From the NCBI GenBank assembly GCA_946407735.1, contig CAMJPL010000021.1, forward strand, positions 1 through 49,931: a stretch of 49,931 nt of DNA, in the 5' to 3' direction. The notes beneath the pieces are model-generated. The model saw nothing but the letters and a program-made list of their open reading frames with translations. It did no database searches and was not told the origin of the DNA. Positions 1 through 6,337 of this stretch are shown piece after piece; within the stretch, counting starts at the first letter, position 1; every line of letters begins with the position of its first letter. The position numbers were made by a program, and so were the translations under genes. Origin of the DNA: an uncultured Clostridia bacterium. GTDB taxonomy: Bacteria; Bacillota; Clostridia; Oscillospirales; CAG-272.

Positions 1-161
1 ATGTGGAAGTTGTCCTCGCAGTTCATGACGAGGTCGGCGAGCTCGAGCGAGTTGATCCCGAGATCGTTGATGAGCTCGGCTTCCGGGGTGATGTCCTTCT
101 CGTCTATCTGAAGGTCGTCGATGAGGATCTTCTTCACGGTGTCGAACATGGGGGAATTCAT
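1..161 (-). CDS. Acyl carrier protein, N-terminal part (cut by window start)
   Basis: The minus strand encodes MNSPMFDTVKKILIDDL and continues with a helix-rich ACP-like sequence to the window edge, so the 3' end is missing. The serine that would carry 4'-phosphopantetheine is Ser38 in LGINSLEL. Most fatty-acid ACPs have Asp before this serine, while this one has Asn. The start at 161 is preferred over an in-frame ATG at 149 because ACGGAGG (174-180 on the plus strand, read in reverse) lies about 12 bases upstream of it, whereas nothing like a ribosome site precedes the inner ATG. The role would be carrying acyl chains in fatty-acid or specialised acyl metabolism. It could also be a carrier protein for another pathway, since the partner genes are outside the window. 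Confidence 0.85.
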   Translation of the reverse strand, partial: MNSPMFDTVKKILIDDLQIDEKDITPEAELINDLGINSLELADLVMNCEDNFH

Positions 162-202
162 ATTTTCTATACGCCTCCGTTGAATTTCTTTCGTGCCTGC
201 GC

Positions 203-252
203 CGCGGCGTTATGCCGCGCTTTCTGCTTTTGGCGGGGCTCTCTGCCCCGCC
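203..252 (-). promoter_or_regulatory. Two GC-rich hairpins in the ACP gene leader
   Basis: Between the promoter and the ACP start lie two perfect inverted repeats: 232-252 (GGCGGGGC, loop AGAGA, GCCCCGCC on the minus strand) and 203-219 (CGCGGC arms, 5-base loop). They would fall in the 5' untranslated leader of about 100 bases. Neither is followed by a T-run on the minus strand, so they are not obvious terminators. A role in mRNA stability or translation is only a guess. Confidence 0.5.
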
Positions 253-273
253 CCGCGTTATTTATATGTATTA

Positions 274-302
274 ATTATATCTTCTCCTCCCCCTTTTGTC
301 AA
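274..302 (-). promoter_or_regulatory. Sigma-A promoter for the ACP gene
   Basis: Read on the minus strand, TTGACA (297-302) and TATAAT (274-279) are both perfect consensus hexamers separated by exactly 17 bases. It points toward the ACP gene, whose start is about 110 bases downstream. Confidence 0.85.
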
Positions 303-403
303 GGCGAATAATGTTAAATGATGTTGAAAAGAAAACTCACCCGGGCGAACGGCACAATAAGTTAATTATAATCGACATAATCTTCAATATTTTTATCAGA
401 AGG

Positions 404-432
404 TTTACAAACGCCGCGCGATGTGGTATAAT
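404..432 (+). promoter_or_regulatory. Sigma-A promoter for the 514 gene
   Basis: TTTACA (404-409) and TATAAT (427-432) are spaced by 17 bases and lie about 80 bases upstream of the sugar-phosphate isomerase-like start. It diverges from the ACP promoter. Confidence 0.8.
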
Positions 433-513
433 TATATGTAACTGTTACGGCCTGAAAGCCGTGGGATTTCAAAAACAACATATGCGGGTCGGAATCGACC
501 GTGAGGTGACAAA

Positions 514-1359
514 ATGAAAACAAGTGTCTCAAGCTACAGCTTCGGCGGATATCTCGACAAGCTCGGAATGAAGGGGCTCATCGACAAGGCGGCCGAAATG
601 GGATTCGAAGGCTTCGAGTTCGTTTACGGCGGATGGACGAACGATTTCGATCTCGATCTCGCCAGGGAGCTGAAGGAATACACCCTCTCGAAGGGTCTTG
701 TCCCGGTCGCCGCCTGCACCGGCGCGAACTTCCTCGGCGATCTTGACGCCGAGATCGCCCGCCTCAAGAAGGAGGTCGACTTCGCCGCCGCTCTCGGAGT
801 CATGAACATGCGCCACGACACCGCCTACGGCTTCGGCGGCGTCCGCAAGTACTCCATCGGCTTTGACGACGCTCTCCCGCTGATCGTCAAGGGCACTCTC
901 GAGGTCACCAAGTACGCCGAGCAGAAGGGCGTCGGCACGATGACCGAGAACCACGGCTATTTCGCTCAGGACTGCGCCCGCGTCGAGAAGATAATAAACG
1001 GCGTCGCGCATCCGAACTTCGGCGCTCTCGTCGACATCGGCAACTTCATGTGCGCCGACGAGGATCCGGTCAAGTCTGTCGGAGTCATGGCTCCCTACGC
1101 AAAGCACGTCCACGCCAAGGACTTCCACTGGAAGTCGGGCATGGAGACCGATCCCGGAGCCGGATGGTTCCGCACCCGCGCCGGCAACTACATCCGCGGC
1201 GCCATCGTCGGCCACGGCAACGCCAAATCGGCCCAGTCCCTCGGCATCCTCAAGCGCTCCGGCTACGACGGCTTCGTCTCCATCGAGTTCGAGGGCATGG
1301 AGGACAACCTGAAGGGCATCCAGATCGGACTTGACAACATCAGGAGATTCATAGCCTGA
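514..1359 (+). CDS. Sugar phosphate isomerase/epimerase family protein (xylose isomerase-like TIM barrel)
   Basis: This 281-residue protein has the layout of the AP-endonuclease-2/xylose-isomerase-like TIM barrel family. MKTSVSSYSF forms the first strand, GFEGFEFVYGG the second, then TENHGYF with the metal-type Glu145, LVDIGNF, HVHAKDFHWK and a C-terminal SIEFEGMED. These Glu, Asp and His positions are where family members bind a divalent metal and isomerise or epimerise a keto-sugar or related substrate. There is no signal peptide, so it is cytoplasmic. GTGAGGTG lies just upstream of the ATG and supports this start. It is the first gene after its own promoter and is followed by a strong hairpin, so it is probably monocistronic. 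The substrate cannot be told from sequence. Confidence 0.85.
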   Translation: MKTSVSSYSFGGYLDKLGMKGLIDKAAEMGFEGFEFVYGGWTNDFDLDLARELKEYTLSKGLVPVAACTGANFLGDLDAEIARLKKEVDFAAALGVMNMRHDTAYGFGGVRKYSIGFDDALPLIVKGTLEVTKYAEQKGVGTMTENHGYFAQDCARVEKIINGVAHPNFGALVDIGNFMCADEDPVKSVGVMAPYAKHVHAKDFHWKSGMETDPGAGWFRTRAGNYIRGAIVGHGNAKSAQSLGILKRSGYDGFVSIEFEGMEDNLKGIQIGLDNIRRFIA

Positions 1360-1384
1360 TTCCGACGCGAGGAATCGGCATGAC

Positions 1385-1416
1385 GAGCCCCGCCCGCGCC
1401 GCGGGGCTCGGTCTTT
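1385..1416 (+). terminator. Intrinsic terminator after the 514 gene
   Basis: GAGCCCCGC and GCGGGGCTC form a 9-bp stem (1385-1409) followed by the short U-rich run GGTCTTT. It sits 26 bases after the stop codon. Confidence 0.7.
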
Positions 1417-1501
1417 CGGCCGGGTATCATCCTTTTATCGCGGATGCCGGGCCGATGCGGCGCGTTCTTTCTTCTCACAGGTTTCCGGGGGATACGAAAT
1501 A

Positions 1502-2191
1502 ATGAAGAAACAGCGGATTCCGGACGCGGATGCCCCCGCCGTATCGGACGATAAACGCAGGAACAAAAAGAGAGCCGCGATCATCCTCATCTGCGCCGTG
1601 GCGCTGATGCTGGTGCTTCTGGCTCTGAACGCGATAGACTGGCAGGCGGCCGCCGCGAGAGCCGTGTCGCCGTCAAAGCAGGAGCAGAGGGAGTTTTATT
1701 TCTGGCCGGTGAATTATGACGCCGACATCTTCCTCGACAGCCAGTACATGGACAAGAACCGGTACATCTCCTACACCGACGGCGCCGAGACGACTCTCAT
1801 CACCGACGGCTCGTACAGCCTGTACGGTCCGGCCGTCGTCGTGCTAGCCGAATACATCGACGCCGCGATAAACGGCGACGCCGAGCGGCTGAACTCCCTT
1901 TTCACCGACGAGTACTGGGAGTCCCACGAAAAATACGGCAGGATCACGATGCAGCGCATCTACAACGCGAATCTGCAGCTCATCTCAAGAAACGTGATCA
2001 CCGAAGGCAGGTACAAGGGAGCCACCCGCTGGACCTTCGACGTTCGGTACATGATAATGAAAAACGACGGCACCTTCCGCCGGGACATGGAAAGCGACAG
2101 CTCTGTGCCGCTTGTATTCGAGGTTCTTTCGGACGGAGTCAACACCCTCATCAACAGCGTCAGCGAATATAACTATATAGTACTTGACTGA
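1502..2191 (+). CDS. Membrane-anchored protein of unknown function
   Basis: No known family is recognised in this 229-residue protein. A basic cytoplasmic N-terminus (about 1-24, rich in Lys and Arg) precedes one clear membrane helix at about 25-43 (AAIILICAVALMLVLLALN). About 185 residues would then lie outside the cell. That part alternates Tyr/Asp-rich segments, such as NYDADIFLDSQYMDKNRYIS, with a segment resembling small SnoaL/NTF2-like folds (AINGDAERLNSLFTDEYWE), although this likeness is only an impression. The ribosome site is weak (GGGGGATACG). The next gene starts 33 bases later on the same strand, so it may be cotranscribed with nfeD and the pur genes. Confidence 0.7.
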   Translation: MKKQRIPDADAPAVSDDKRRNKKRAAIILICAVALMLVLLALNAIDWQAAAARAVSPSKQEQREFYFWPVNYDADIFLDSQYMDKNRYISYTDGAETTLITDGSYSLYGPAVVVLAEYIDAAINGDAERLNSLFTDEYWESHEKYGRITMQRIYNANLQLISRNVITEGRYKGATRWTFDVRYMIMKNDGTFRRDMESDSSVPLVFEVLSDGVNTLINSVSEYNYIVLD

Positions 2192-2224
2192 CACACGTCT
2201 CCCTTATGAAAGGAGGACGCAACA

Positions 2225-2659
2225 ATGAATATACCGGCCTTTATGCCGTATATCTGGCTGACTGTACTTGTTCTCTCGGTCGTCACCGAAGCCATAACAT
2301 CGAGCTTCATCGCGATCTGCCTCTTCCCTGCGGCTCTCGCCGCCATCGCGGTATCGCTTTTCAGCCTCCCGCTCGGCGTTCAGATCGCGGTCTTCGCCGC
2401 CGTCGCCGCCGCGGCCGTCGTCCTGAGGTTCACCTTAGGCGAGAAGAGACTGAAGGAGCGCGCCGACAAAGCGAAGATGCTCGAAAGCTATATCGGGCGC
2501 AGCGCCCTCGTCACCGATATGGTGACCGGATCGCACGCCGGGCATATAGAGATGGACGGAAGACTCTGGCCGGCGGTCGCCGGCGAGGGCAAGGAATTCA
2601 AAAAGGGCGATACGGTCTACATCTGCGAATACTCCGCCAACAGGTTCATCTGCAAATAA
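2225..2659 (+). CDS. NfeD-like membrane protein
   Basis: This 144-residue protein fits the short NfeD family. Two hydrophobic segments at about 8-44 and 47-68 are followed by a soluble C-terminal OB-fold-like domain (about 88-144) with GRSALVTDMVTG, MDGRLWPAV and KKGDTVYICEY. NfeD proteins pair with stomatin/SPFH proteins or membrane proteases and are thought to help organise membrane microdomains. AGGAGG lies 8 bases upstream of the ATG. No SPFH gene is adjacent, although one occurs at 26284 in the same window. The gene lies 30 bases before purE and may share its transcript. The family call is firm, while the cellular role is inferred from the family. Confidence 0.85.
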   Translation: MNIPAFMPYIWLTVLVLSVVTEAITSSFIAICLFPAALAAIAVSLFSLPLGVQIAVFAAVAAAAVVLRFTLGEKRLKERADKAKMLESYIGRSALVTDMVTGSHAGHIEMDGRLWPAVAGEGKEFKKGDTVYICEYSANRFICK

Positions 2660-2689
2660 CAAAAAGTCTTTCATCAAGAGGTCATCCAC

Positions 2690-3205
2690 ATGGAAAATCA
2701 TTCCACCGGCGCGACGCCCGTCGCCGTAATCCTCGGCTCGAAGAGCGATCTCGAAACGGTAAAGCCCTGCTTTGATACGCTGAAGCGCTTCGGCGTGCCG
2801 TTCGAGGCGCATATCATGAGCGCCCACCGCACTCCCGGAGCCGTGTCGTCCTTCGCGTCGTCGGCAAAGGAAAACGGCGTCAGGGTGATAATCGCCGCCG
2901 CCGGAAAGGCCGCTCATTTAGGCGGCTTCATCGCGGCTCACACCACCCTGCCGGTCATCGGCCTGCCGATAAAATCGTCGACTCTCGACGGTCTCGACTC
3001 GCTGCTTTCGATCGTTCAGATGCCGTCCGGCATACCGGTCGCGACTGTCGCGATAGACGGCTCGGCAAACGCCGCGCTCCTCGCGATAGAGATGCTCGCC
3101 CTGTCGGACAATGAGCTCGCCGATAAGCTTACCGCCGACAGGAAGGCCATGGAGGAAGGCGTCATGAAGAAGGATGCCGAGCTTCAGTCGGAGCTCTGTC
3201 TATGA
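2690..3205 (+). CDS. purE: N5-carboxyaminoimidazole ribonucleotide mutase
   Basis: PurE converts N5-CAIR to CAIR in de novo purine synthesis. The 171-residue protein carries the class I landmarks: AVILGSKSD near the N-terminus, HIMSAHRTPG at about 41-50, and the long loop AAHLGG followed by TTLPVIGLPI and SLLSIVQMPSGIPVATV. The glycine loop reads AGKAAHLGG rather than the commoner AGGAAHLPG, a modest deviation. AGAGG lies 8 bases before the ATG. Its last four bases overlap the start of purN (ATGA), which implies translational coupling. No purK is in the window. Confidence 0.95.
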   Translation: MENHSTGATPVAVILGSKSDLETVKPCFDTLKRFGVPFEAHIMSAHRTPGAVSSFASSAKENGVRVIIAAAGKAAHLGGFIAAHTTLPVIGLPIKSSTLDGLDSLLSIVQMPSGIPVATVAIDGSANAALLAIEMLALSDNELADKLTADRKAMEEGVMKKDAELQSELCL

Positions 3206-3858
3206 CGGAAAAAAAGCGGATCGCCGTCCTCGTCTCGGGAGGCGGCACGAATCTCCAGGCGCTGATCGACGCCGAAAAGAGCGGGATCATTAAAAGCGGG
3301 ACGATATCTCTCGTCCTTTCGAGCTCGAAGGACGCCTATGCCCTCACCCGTGCGTCCGACGCCGGGATAAAGACGCTCGTCGTCGAAAAATCGCTCCATC
3401 CCGACCGCGACGAATACAGCGCGGCGATAAAGGACGCCCTCATAGAGGCGAAGATCGACCTCGTCATACTCGCCGGGTTCATGTACATACTGACGCCGTC
3501 CCTCATCTCGGCGTTCGAGAACAGGATCATCAACGTACACCCCGCCCTCATCCCGAGCTTCTGCGGCGACGGTTACTACGGGCTTCACGTCCACGAGGCG
3601 GCGCTGTCCTACGGCGTCAAGGTCACCGGCGCGACGGTGCATTTCGTCTCGGCCGTGACGGACGGCGGCCCCGTCATCCTGCAGAAGGCGGTGGAGATAC
3701 ATGAGGACGACACGCCGAAGACGCTCCAGCGCCGCGTGATGGAGCAGGCCGAATGGAAGATCCTTCCGCTTGCCGCCGAGCTTTTCTGCGCCGGACGCCT
3801 CAGGATCGAGGGCAGGATCGTCCGCATACTTGAAGAAACCGATACCCAATCAATATAA
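3202..3858 (+). CDS. purN: Phosphoribosylglycinamide formyltransferase 1
   Basis: PurN transfers a formyl group from 10-formyl-THF to GAR in step 3 of purine synthesis. The 218-residue length matches the family (about 190-215). The N-terminal Rossmann-like part begins IAVLVSGGGTNLQALID. The catalytic residues are visible as Asn111 and His113 in INVHPALIP and Asp154 in VTDGGPVI, matching the classic Asn/His/Asp triad. The start overlaps the purE stop by four bases, so translation is probably coupled. Its dependence on folate links it in function to the THF-riboswitch-controlled folT gene at 10979, although that is a separate transcription unit. Confidence 0.95.
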   Translation: MTEKKRIAVLVSGGGTNLQALIDAEKSGIIKSGTISLVLSSSKDAYALTRASDAGIKTLVVEKSLHPDRDEYSAAIKDALIEAKIDLVILAGFMYILTPSLISAFENRIINVHPALIPSFCGDGYYGLHVHEAALSYGVKVTGATVHFVSAVTDGGPVILQKAVEIHEDDTPKTLQRRVMEQAEWKILPLAAELFCAGRLRIEGRIVRILEETDTQSI

Positions 3859-3885
3859 CAGCGTGACCGGAGGACCAGAAACACC

Positions 3886-5439
3886 ATGAAAAAAAGAGCC
3901 TTGATCAGCCTTTCCGACAAGAGCGGGATCCTTGATTTCGCCAAAGCCCTCGTCGATCTCGACTACGAGATCCTTTCCACCGGAGGCACGGCGAAGATGC
4001 TCGCCGAAAACGGACTGCCGGTCACCAACGTCTCGGACGTGACCGGTTTCCCGGAATGCCTCGACGGCCGCGTGAAGACCCTTCACCCGATGATCCACGC
4101 CGGGATCCTCGCCATGCGCGGCAATCCCGAGCATATGGCTCAGCTCGAGAAGCTGGGCGTCGCCCCTATCGACATCATCGCCGTGAATCTCTACCCCTTC
4201 AAGAAGACCGTCCTGAAGCCGGGCGTCTCCCGCGAAGAGGTGATTGAGAACATCGACATCGGCGGCCCGACCATGATCCGCGCCGCGGCGAAGAACTGGC
4301 AGGACGTCGCCGTCATCGTCGACCCGGCCGATTACGAGATCGTCATCTCCCAGCTGAGGGAAAAGGGCGAGGTTGACAGGGACGTCAAGCTTAAGCTGGC
4401 TTACAAGGTCTTCAACATGACCTCGGCCTACGACACGATGATCGCCTCCTATCTGCGCGCCGAGACAAATTCCGACATCTTCCCGGATTCCTTCACCGTC
4501 ACATTCGACAAGGTTCAGTCGATGCGCTACGGCGAGAACCCGCATCAGAAGGCGGCCTTCTACAAGGAGATCGGAAACGGCTTCACCGGCACCCTCGCCG
4601 CCGCGAAGCAGCTCCACGGCAAGGAGCTTTCCTACAACAACATCGGCGACGCCGACGGCGCCATCGCGATGATAAAGGAATTCGGTCCCGACCGTCCCTG
4701 CGCCGTGGCCGTCAAGCACGCGAATCCCTGCGGCATAGGCATCGCCGACACCCTCTACGACGCCTACATGAAGGCTTATGAGTCCGATCCCGTTTCGATC
4801 TTCGGCGGCATCATAGCCCTGAACCGTCCGCTCGACGGCAAGACCGCCGCCGAGATCGCGAAGATCTTCACCGAGATCATCATCGCCCCGTCCTTCACGC
4901 AGGAAGCGCTCGACATACTGACTCAGAAGAAGAACCTTCGCCTGCTGGAGCTCCCGGACGTCGCGAAGCCGGACACGAAGGACATGCTGATGTACAAGAA
5001 GGTCTCCGGCGGTCTGCTGGTTCAGGAGCCGGATCTCGAGCTCTGGAATGAGGACGAGCTGGAAGTCGTCACCGAGTGCAAGCCGACCGAAGAGCAGATG
5101 AAGGACATGCGCTTCGGCATGAAGGCGGTCAAGTACACGAAATCGAACGCCATCCTGCTCTGCAGAGACGAAGCTACCGTCGGCGTCGGCCCCGGTCAGA
5201 CGAACCGCATCACCGCCCTCGAGCTGGCGGTCAAGTACGCCGGCGACAAAGCGAAGGGCTCCGTCCTCGCCTCCGACGCCTTCTTCCCGTTCGACGACTG
5301 CGTGAAGTTCGCCGCCGAGCACGGCATCGCCGCCATCGTCCAGCCGGGCGGCTCGGTCCGCGACGAGGATTCCATCAAAGCCGCCAACGAAGCCGGCATC
5401 CCGATGCTCTTCACTCACATGAGGCATTTCAGACACTGA
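3886..5439 (+). CDS. purH: Bifunctional AICAR formyltransferase / IMP cyclohydrolase
   Basis: PurH carries out the last two steps of IMP synthesis. At 517 residues it is full length for the family. The N-terminal MGS-like IMP cyclohydrolase domain is marked by RALISLSDKSG, ILSTGGTAKML, GRVKTLHPMIHAGIL and AVNLYPF. The C-terminal AICAR transformylase domain carries AVAVKHANPCGIG, with the catalytic Lys-His pair, SIFGGIIALN, and a C-terminal DAFFPFDD and QPGGSVRD. A GGAGG sequence lies 12 bases upstream of the ATG, and the gene begins 27 bases after purN. It closes the purE-purN-purH run and is followed by a long hairpin repeat that may act as the operon's 3' end. Confidence 0.97.
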   Translation: MKKRALISLSDKSGILDFAKALVDLDYEILSTGGTAKMLAENGLPVTNVSDVTGFPECLDGRVKTLHPMIHAGILAMRGNPEHMAQLEKLGVAPIDIIAVNLYPFKKTVLKPGVSREEVIENIDIGGPTMIRAAAKNWQDVAVIVDPADYEIVISQLREKGEVDRDVKLKLAYKVFNMTSAYDTMIASYLRAETNSDIFPDSFTVTFDKVQSMRYGENPHQKAAFYKEIGNGFTGTLAAAKQLHGKELSYNNIGDADGAIAMIKEFGPDRPCAVAVKHANPCGIGIADTLYDAYMKAYESDPVSIFGGIIALNRPLDGKTAAEIAKIFTEIIIAPSFTQEALDILTQKKNLRLLELPDVAKPDTKDMLMYKKVSGGLLVQEPDLELWNEDELEVVTECKPTEEQMKDMRFGMKAVKYTKSNAILLCRDEATVGVGPGQTNRITALELAVKYAGDKAKGSVLASDAFFPFDDCVKFAAEHGIAAIVQPGGSVRDEDSIKAANEAGIPMLFTHMRHFRH

Positions 5440-5451
5440 GAACAACATATT

Positions 5452-5533
5452 GCAGGGAGGGGAAGACCCTTTCTGAAGAAAGGGTCTTACCCCTCCCTGC
5501 ACCCACCCCTGTCCCAAAGACTTTTGCTGCATA
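5452..5533 (+). repeat. Dispersed hairpin repeat, copy 1 (forward)
   Basis: A nearly perfect inverted repeat at 5452-5500 has arms GCAGGGAGGGG plus AAGACCCTTTC, loop TGAA, and one bulged A in the right arm. It is followed by the conserved tail CAAAGACTTTTGCTGCAT (about 5515-5532). It lies 13 bases past the purH stop. The same design occurs at 6211, 10664, 12381 and 27724, and the arms differ in sequence but remain complementary. Confidence 0.85.
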
Positions 5534-5562
5534 GTATTTTTTAATATTTTACGGGGGAAGTT

Positions 5563-6162
5563 ATGGCAAAAAGAGAATACTACGAATGGTGCAACTTCTG
5601 GTGGGAGAACGCGCCTGACCTCTCGTCGCCCCGAATCCTCATGATCGGCGACTCGATCACCAACCAGTACCGCGGCGAGGTCCAGAAGATATTGAAGGAG
5701 AGATCCCTTCCCTATCTTGTCGATATGACCATCGGCTCGCGCGGCTCGACAGATCCGGCGTGGACGGCCGAGCTCGATTACATGATGAGCGCGGTGAACG
5801 GGTACGATTACGCCCTCGTCCATCTCAACAACGGGCTCCACGCCATGCATCTGACGCCGGAGGAATACGAATCCGGCATGCGGCGCTATATCGAAAAGCT
5901 CTGCGCCTATCTCCCGAACGCGAAAAAGGCGCTCGTCACATCGACTCCGACGAGGGATGAGAAATCTCTCGAAACCGTCAGAAAGCGCAACGAGATCATC
6001 TTCAAGCTTTCCGCCGAATACGGCATGCCGGTCGACGATCTGTTTTCGGCTGTCGACATCGCATCCGACCCGTGGTCAGACGGCGTGCATTTCAAGCCGG
6101 AGGCCGTGATGGCTCTCGCCGAAGCGGTGTCGGGATTCATTATTAAACAGCTCGACAGTTGA
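5563..6162 (+). CDS. SGNH/GDSL hydrolase family protein
   Basis: This 199-residue cytoplasmic protein has the SGNH blocks in order: block I ILMIGDSIT with nucleophile Ser31, block III-like VHLNNGLH with the oxyanion Asn, and block V SDGVHFKPE with the catalytic Asp and His. Block II would be the Gly in TIGSRGSTDP. The family cleaves esters, often acetyl or other acyl groups on sugars or lipids. No signal peptide is seen, so the substrate is probably intracellular. A GGGGGAAG ribosome site precedes the ATG by 3-4 bases. The gene lies between hairpin repeat copies 1 and 2, which face in opposite orientations. The natural substrate is not predictable. Confidence 0.85.
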   Translation: MAKREYYEWCNFWWENAPDLSSPRILMIGDSITNQYRGEVQKILKERSLPYLVDMTIGSRGSTDPAWTAELDYMMSAVNGYDYALVHLNNGLHAMHLTPEEYESGMRRYIEKLCAYLPNAKKALVTSTPTRDEKSLETVRKRNEIIFKLSAEYGMPVDDLFSAVDIASDPWSDGVHFKPEAVMALAEAVSGFIIKQLDS

Positions 6163-6210
6163 GTTTTAATGATACCACGTATATAATATATTTTTTTAAT
6201 AAAATACTCA

Positions 6211-6290
6211 TTGTAGCAAAACTTTTGTCGGAAGGTGGGGGTCTGGGGGAGGAAACCACCTTTTCTTGAAAAGGTGGTTTCCTCCCCCAG
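6211..6290 (-). repeat. Dispersed hairpin repeat, copy 2 (reverse)
   Basis: A perfect inverted repeat spans 6243-6290, with about 22 paired bases. One arm begins CTGGGGGAGGAAACC, and the tip is CTTG. The conserved tail is on the other side here (6211-6230, TTGTAGCAAAACTTTTGTCG), so this copy is inverted relative to copy 1. It lies between the SGNH gene and the BadF-like gene. Confidence 0.85.
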
Positions 6291-6337
6291 ATAAATAACC
6301 TTTTGACTATAACACACAGCACACACAGCGGCACGAC

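Noticed and set aside
296..517. A 73-codon open frame across the divergent promoter region
   Set aside because: It overlaps both promoters and has no ribosome site or similarity to a known protein.
1360..2689. Purine riboswitch or a clear promoter ahead of the pur genes
   Set aside because: No purine-aptamer core or consensus promoter could be found between 1417 and 2689.
3850..5850. A 666-codon minus-strand open frame opposite purH
   Set aside because: It is antisense to a certain purH, has no recognisable domain, and runs through hairpin repeat copy 1.
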